In this document: one piece after another, positions 1 through 24,206 of the stretch | Layout: the number at the start of each line of letters is the position of its first letter | How positions within the stretch are numbered: the first letter of the stretch is position 1 | Origin: Pelargonium cotyledonis | Lineage: Eukaryota > Streptophyta > Magnoliopsida > Geraniales > Geraniaceae | Direction: 5' to 3' | NCBI GenBank assembly: GCA_036897625.1 | Contig: JAYMTA010000786.1 | Span: 1-24,206 of the forward strand | DNA: 24,206 nt | Notes under the pieces: generated by a model | What the model saw: the letters and a program-made list of their open reading frames with translations, nothing else | Told to the model about the DNA's origin: nothing | Database searches by the model: none | Program-made: the position numbers and the translations under genes

Positions 1-449
1 GTTTTTTTGTACGATTGTTTTTTCTCTTTTTGTTTGGGGGTTGGGGGGGGAGCCATAGCTTCGTTCCTGAATGTGAGGTCGTGTACGAGAACTTCCCTTA
101 TTGCTTGAAGTTCCTAATGGATCTGTCTCCGAAGCCAACACTGGATTGTTGTCTCAGCCTCTACACACTGAAATTGGTGGCCAAAGCTGATCCGAATAAC
201 CCGAGGATGATATGTTCGTGCATAGAGTTCATGGTTAGAGGAAGCGAGCCGCCGCTCAGTGCCTCGCGAATTCAAGATCTTCAAACCATTTGCAGATCTC
301 ATTTGAGCTTTCCAATCTCAGAAAACATGGATTGCAGCAAGTAATTACAATCTCTAACTACACTGTACATTTAACAAACTTTAATTTTCATTGATGTGTT
401 TATAATTAATTGTTTGATTTGTTCTTTTTCCAACTTGTGCAGGGTTTAA
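1..449 (+). CDS. Non-specific lipid transfer protein, type-1-like (5' partial)
   Basis: This is the 3' part of a small secreted lipid-carrier gene; such proteins bind acyl chains in a hydrophobic cavity in the apoplast. The frame (codons at 60, 63, ...) shows the eight-cysteine pattern C-x9-C-x14-CC-x20-CxC-x23-C-x13-C starting at 72, close to type-1 nsLTP spacing. It ends in DCSKV, as many type-1 proteins do. The last codons are split by an intron at 341-442 (gtaatt...tgcag): AA at 339-340 joins G at 443, giving K-V and a stop at 447-449. An intron at this place is usual for nsLTP genes. The frame stays open to the left edge, but I see no ATG and no signal peptide. The T-rich, G-run stretch 1-58 ending in catag may be intron, so coding is only firm from about 60. 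Reading straight through the donor would also stop at once, two residues after the last Cys. Confidence 0.72.
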
Positions 450-601
450 TTCATGGAATACCCTTGGTTCTCGTAGCATTTCATGTGAACAATGAATATA
501 TTGTAGTCATGTACTAATTTGATAATGCAAAATATTAATGTAATTATTGGTTTGGTTAATGAAATCCATGTTCCATTTGCGAAGGTTAAGTTCCTCGTGG
601 C

Positions 602-716
602 AACATACATACATTATGGGGTGAGATTTAAGATATGTTTTTTTTGGAGAGTGAGAAACATTGTTACTTTGAGTATAATGTCTGTTGCTAATAAAAAAAA
701 AACATACATACATTAT
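602..716 (+). mobile_element. Short retroposon-like insertion with target-site duplication
   Basis: An identical 16-bp sequence, AACATACATACATTAT, occurs at 602-617 and at 701-716. The 83-bp segment between them (618-700) ends in a run of eight A directly before the second copy. A target duplication of this length plus a 3' A-tail is the signature of LINE-driven target-primed reverse transcription, so this may be a 5'-truncated SINE/LINE or a retroposed RNA fragment. I see no tRNA-like A/B boxes and cannot name a family. A chance duplication of the simple ACAT-rich motif is the main alternative. Confidence 0.5.
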
Positions 717-1858
717 CCAGTCTTTCCAACCCTTAACAATCTAAACCCACAATGAGAATTTGATTGTGGGAGTTGAAGTATAGTCGACTCACACTATCAT
801 TTCTGCTTAACCGGAAGATAAACTAGAACATCCTAAAAGAAGGGGTCAAAACCAACCTTAGACATACATCCTAATAGCAGGTCATAATCGATCACGAGTT
901 AGGCACATTATGATACAAACAAGGTCATAAAATTCAATCAGTTCAACAATGAATGGGGCGCAAGAAGCTTAAAGTTGTGCTTAAACATTTTGATGTAACC
1001 GCGAAAGTAACATGGGGGACTCTCATCAAATCTCTCTCGCTTTTTGGTGGGCCTAAAGATTTCTAGGTTAGTAGGTGTAAATTAATCCTGCTTGAATCGG
1101 GCTAGTGTCTTGTCGGTAGATGACTTCCCACATCACTAAACATATACTATATCACATAAGGAGAATGCTATGACACTTAAAATTTGCCCCAAGATGAGGT
1201 TCGATCATGGAAAAATCGTCATTATTGTCAAACTCAACATGAGAATTCTCACCACCCTTCGTACAACGGCTCAGGTTTGACTGATGCCCACAAGCATCCA
1301 TCCTGACAACTCTCCATTAACCTGATGAACCAATGACTTTCTTATGCGAACTAACCGCGAGCTGATCCTCCCACGACAGTCCCCATCAATCCCACTCATG
1401 AGCCTTGGTGAACTTGAGCCGTCAGGTTCGCCTGATACAAGTTTTTTGGTTCGGCGGGACCCTGAGACCCTTCTACCGCCTCCTCCATTGCCACCGGACC
1501 TTCGAAACTCACTGCCACTCATTAGTCATGAATTTTCAAATTAAGTAGTTATTTGTCGACGACAAAATCACTTTTTTTTTTGGTTAATTAATTACCCTTA
1601 AATTTAATTTTACACTATAGTTGAGTAGCATGATGTAACATTTTTCGAGTGAAAAGAGAATCAAATTGATGTGGCACGACTTTACTAAAAGTCCCAAAAA
1701 TGATGACAGCAATAGCATTTGTGACACTATTTCAAGGTTGGCCAAAAAGCAAAGCACTATTCCTAATTTTGTTCATCGGCTCAGCCTCAAATTCCCTCCT
1801 CACCGCCTTTAAACATCTCATCAACCATCTCATTATCTCTCTCCTCCGTTACATAAAC

Positions 1859-1860
<2 letters not shown>
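717..1860. other. Intergenic region between nsLTP gene and BIG
   Basis: I find no convincing gene here. A perfect 8-bp inverted repeat (CCCACAAT / ATTGTGGG, 9-nt loop) lies at 746-770. About 1265-1540 is clearly more GC-rich than its flanks and holds short open frames on both strands (for example 1344-1544 plus and 1271-1522 minus), but neither resembles a known protein and both are bounded by AT-rich DNA. The BIG promoter should lie in the right part of this stretch. The only TATA-like string near the expected place is the weak ACATAAA around 1851-1857. Confidence 0.5.

Positions 1861-1861
<1 letters not shown>

Positions 1862-1890
<29 letters not shown>
1862..1890 (+). repeat. (TC)14 microsatellite in the BIG leader/core promoter
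   Basis: This is a 29-nt uninterrupted TC dinucleotide run, 87 nt upstream of the BIG start codon. Pyrimidine-rich (TC)n tracts are common around plant transcription starts and in 5' leaders, and their reverse complement (GAGA) is bound by BBR/BPC factors. A role here is inferred from position only. Confidence 0.85.
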
Positions 1891-1891
<1 letters not shown>

Positions 1892-1928
1892 AAAACTTCC
1901 ACACTCATCTTCTTCCTCTTCCAATCTC

Positions 1929-1937
1929 ATGTACTGA
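1929..1937 (+). promoter_or_regulatory. Minimal upstream ORF (Met-Tyr-stop) in the BIG 5' leader
   Basis: ATG TAC TGA lies 39 nt before the BIG start codon. The TGA at 1935 is in frame with the BIG ATG, so it also sets the upstream limit for the main reading frame. If transcription starts in or before the TC tract, ribosomes would meet this two-codon uORF first. With so short a spacing, reinitiation would be limited, so BIG translation would depend largely on leaky scanning. Confidence 0.55.
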
Positions 1938-1976
1938 TCGTCCCCAAGCTACGCTGCTCGATCCTCCGGCCCTCTC

Positions 1977-23355
<21,379 letters not shown>

Positions 23356-23640
23356 GGATCAAGACTGAAATAGGAGCGTAATGTGTTGTGTTGTATTCTA
23401 TTGTATGGTATATATGTTTTTAGGTGGTGAGGTTCTCATGCACTTCTTGTCATTTTACTGCATGACATTTGTTTCATACCCCAGGAAAGGATTTGATTGA
23501 AAGAACTGTGGATGGTAGTTTCAGCACATGGCTCTTTTGGCAATGAAATATGGCTTTTCCCATGTAGAACAGTCTCATTTGCTCCTTATTTTCTCTATTT
23601 CCTTCTAGATCATCTTTAGTATCGAAATCTTGTAATCTAG
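23356..23640 (+). other. Probable BIG 3' UTR
   Basis: After the TGA at 23353-23355 the sequence becomes T/G-rich, with TTGTATTCTATTGTATGG (about 23391-23408), which resembles a plant far-upstream polyadenylation element rich in TGTA. A near-upstream A-rich signal such as AATGAAA (about 23541) could serve. The cleavage site cannot be fixed from sequence. Confidence 0.5.
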
Positions 23641-24060
23641 TTTATCAGGAATCAGTCCCCGGGCGGGTATGGAGGCAGGGAATCCCTGTTCCATTCCCAT
23701 TCCTGTGGATTCATTCATATCTGTACTCATCTCCGTTCCTTGGGTAGAGACTATTGTAAACCCGTTTAAGCCTCTGCTTCGCTCAAGCGGGGATTATCCG
23801 CCCCACATGAAACAGGTATTTGTGAGCTGCAGATTTTCTCCACGTCAGGACCATCCCTAGCATAAATGAGCCTACAACATTAAAGATGACAGCTATACGA
23901 ATATTGGAGTCTCTGAAAGTGAAGCTTATCAACACAAACCTGACAGTAGCAGTAAATAATCTCAAGAACCCACCATGTGATTTCTGTACAAAATTCATTT
24001 ATTACAAATCTTCCAGCCCCTTCTTCAATTTACGCTTCACCACAAAAATATATAAGAAAA
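23641..24060. other. Downstream intergenic DNA with a GC-rich repeat remnant
   Basis: Positions 23655-23805 hold degenerate G-run/C-run motifs (gggcgggtatgg, gggaatccctgttcc, gcggggattatccgcccc). These look like remnants of the GGGTATGGGGA/CCCCGTCCCC repeats seen in many plant intergenic regions. The family is not identified. From 23830 to 24060 no feature is supported. A 216-nt minus-strand frame (23783-23998) does not resemble a known protein. Confidence 0.4.
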
Positions 24061-24065
24061 ATTAC

Positions 24066-24166
24066 ACATATCTATTCTGATTATACATATCTATTCTGAA
24101 GTATACACTTTTTGCACATATCTATCCTAAAGTATGATTTGTTACTTTTGGCTACCCTAAAGTATG
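24066..24166 (+). repeat. Imperfect short repeats at the right edge
   Basis: ACATATCTATTCTGA occurs at 24066-24080 and exactly again at 24085-24099. A variant, ACATATCTATCCTAA plus AGTATG, follows at 24116-24136, and a further CTACCCTAAAGTATG at 24152-24166. The pattern runs on toward TTTTCCGT at the edge. It resembles a dispersed plant intergenic repeat that continues beyond the window. Confidence 0.6.
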
Positions 24167-24206
24167 TCACAAAACTTTCCGTCCACTACTCCATCCAATT
24201 TTCCGT

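Noticed and set aside
23783-23998. Minus-strand frame of 71 codons downstream of BIG
   Set aside because: It has hydrophobic stretches but no recognisable family, no clear gene context and lies in repeat-like DNA. A terminal exon of a convergent gene cannot be excluded, but it is not supported.

Overview
This is plant nuclear DNA, most likely from a eudicot. The evidence is AT-rich intergenic and intron sequence, GT-AG introns, a Stowaway-type MITE, and a protein that reads closely like Arabidopsis BIG. An asterid is my guess for the lineage, but I cannot place the species.

Almost the whole window is one giant plus-strand gene: BIG (also DOC1/TIR3/UMB1), the plant counterpart of animal UBR4/p600/Pushover. 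I reconstruct 14 coding exons between 1977 and 23355. All are joined by GT-AG introns with consistent phases, giving 15,315 nt of CDS and 5,104 residues, against about 5,100 in Arabidopsis. In order, the protein carries a long helical N-terminal region, an acidic linker, a UBR-box zinc finger, a beta-propeller-like segment, a beta-sandwich-like segment, a ZZ zinc finger, an 8-Cys zinc-ribbon-like segment, a basic amphipathic segment and a C-terminal UBR4-type E3 module with a hemiRING zinc site. All the zinc ligands I looked for are present, and no internal stop or frame break was found, so the gene looks intact.

Layout: 1-449 holds the 3' part of a type-1-like non-specific lipid transfer protein gene, including its conserved near-terminal intron. 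The stretch 450-1860 is intergenic, with a small retroposon-like insertion at 602-716. The stretch 1862-1976 is the probable BIG leader, with a TC repeat and a two-codon upstream ORF. BIG fills 1977-23355, with a Stowaway MITE in intron 1 and small duplications in introns 2, 6 and 10. The stretch 23356-24206 holds the 3' UTR, a degenerate GC-rich repeat remnant and an array of short repeats that runs toward the right edge.

I found no previously undescribed multi-gene system. The observations most worth checking are the in-frame, 30-nt intron-like segment inside the hemiRING exon, the minimal uORF, the short retroposon with 16-bp target duplications, and the symmetric 4.55-kb exon 8 flanked by two 80-nt introns.
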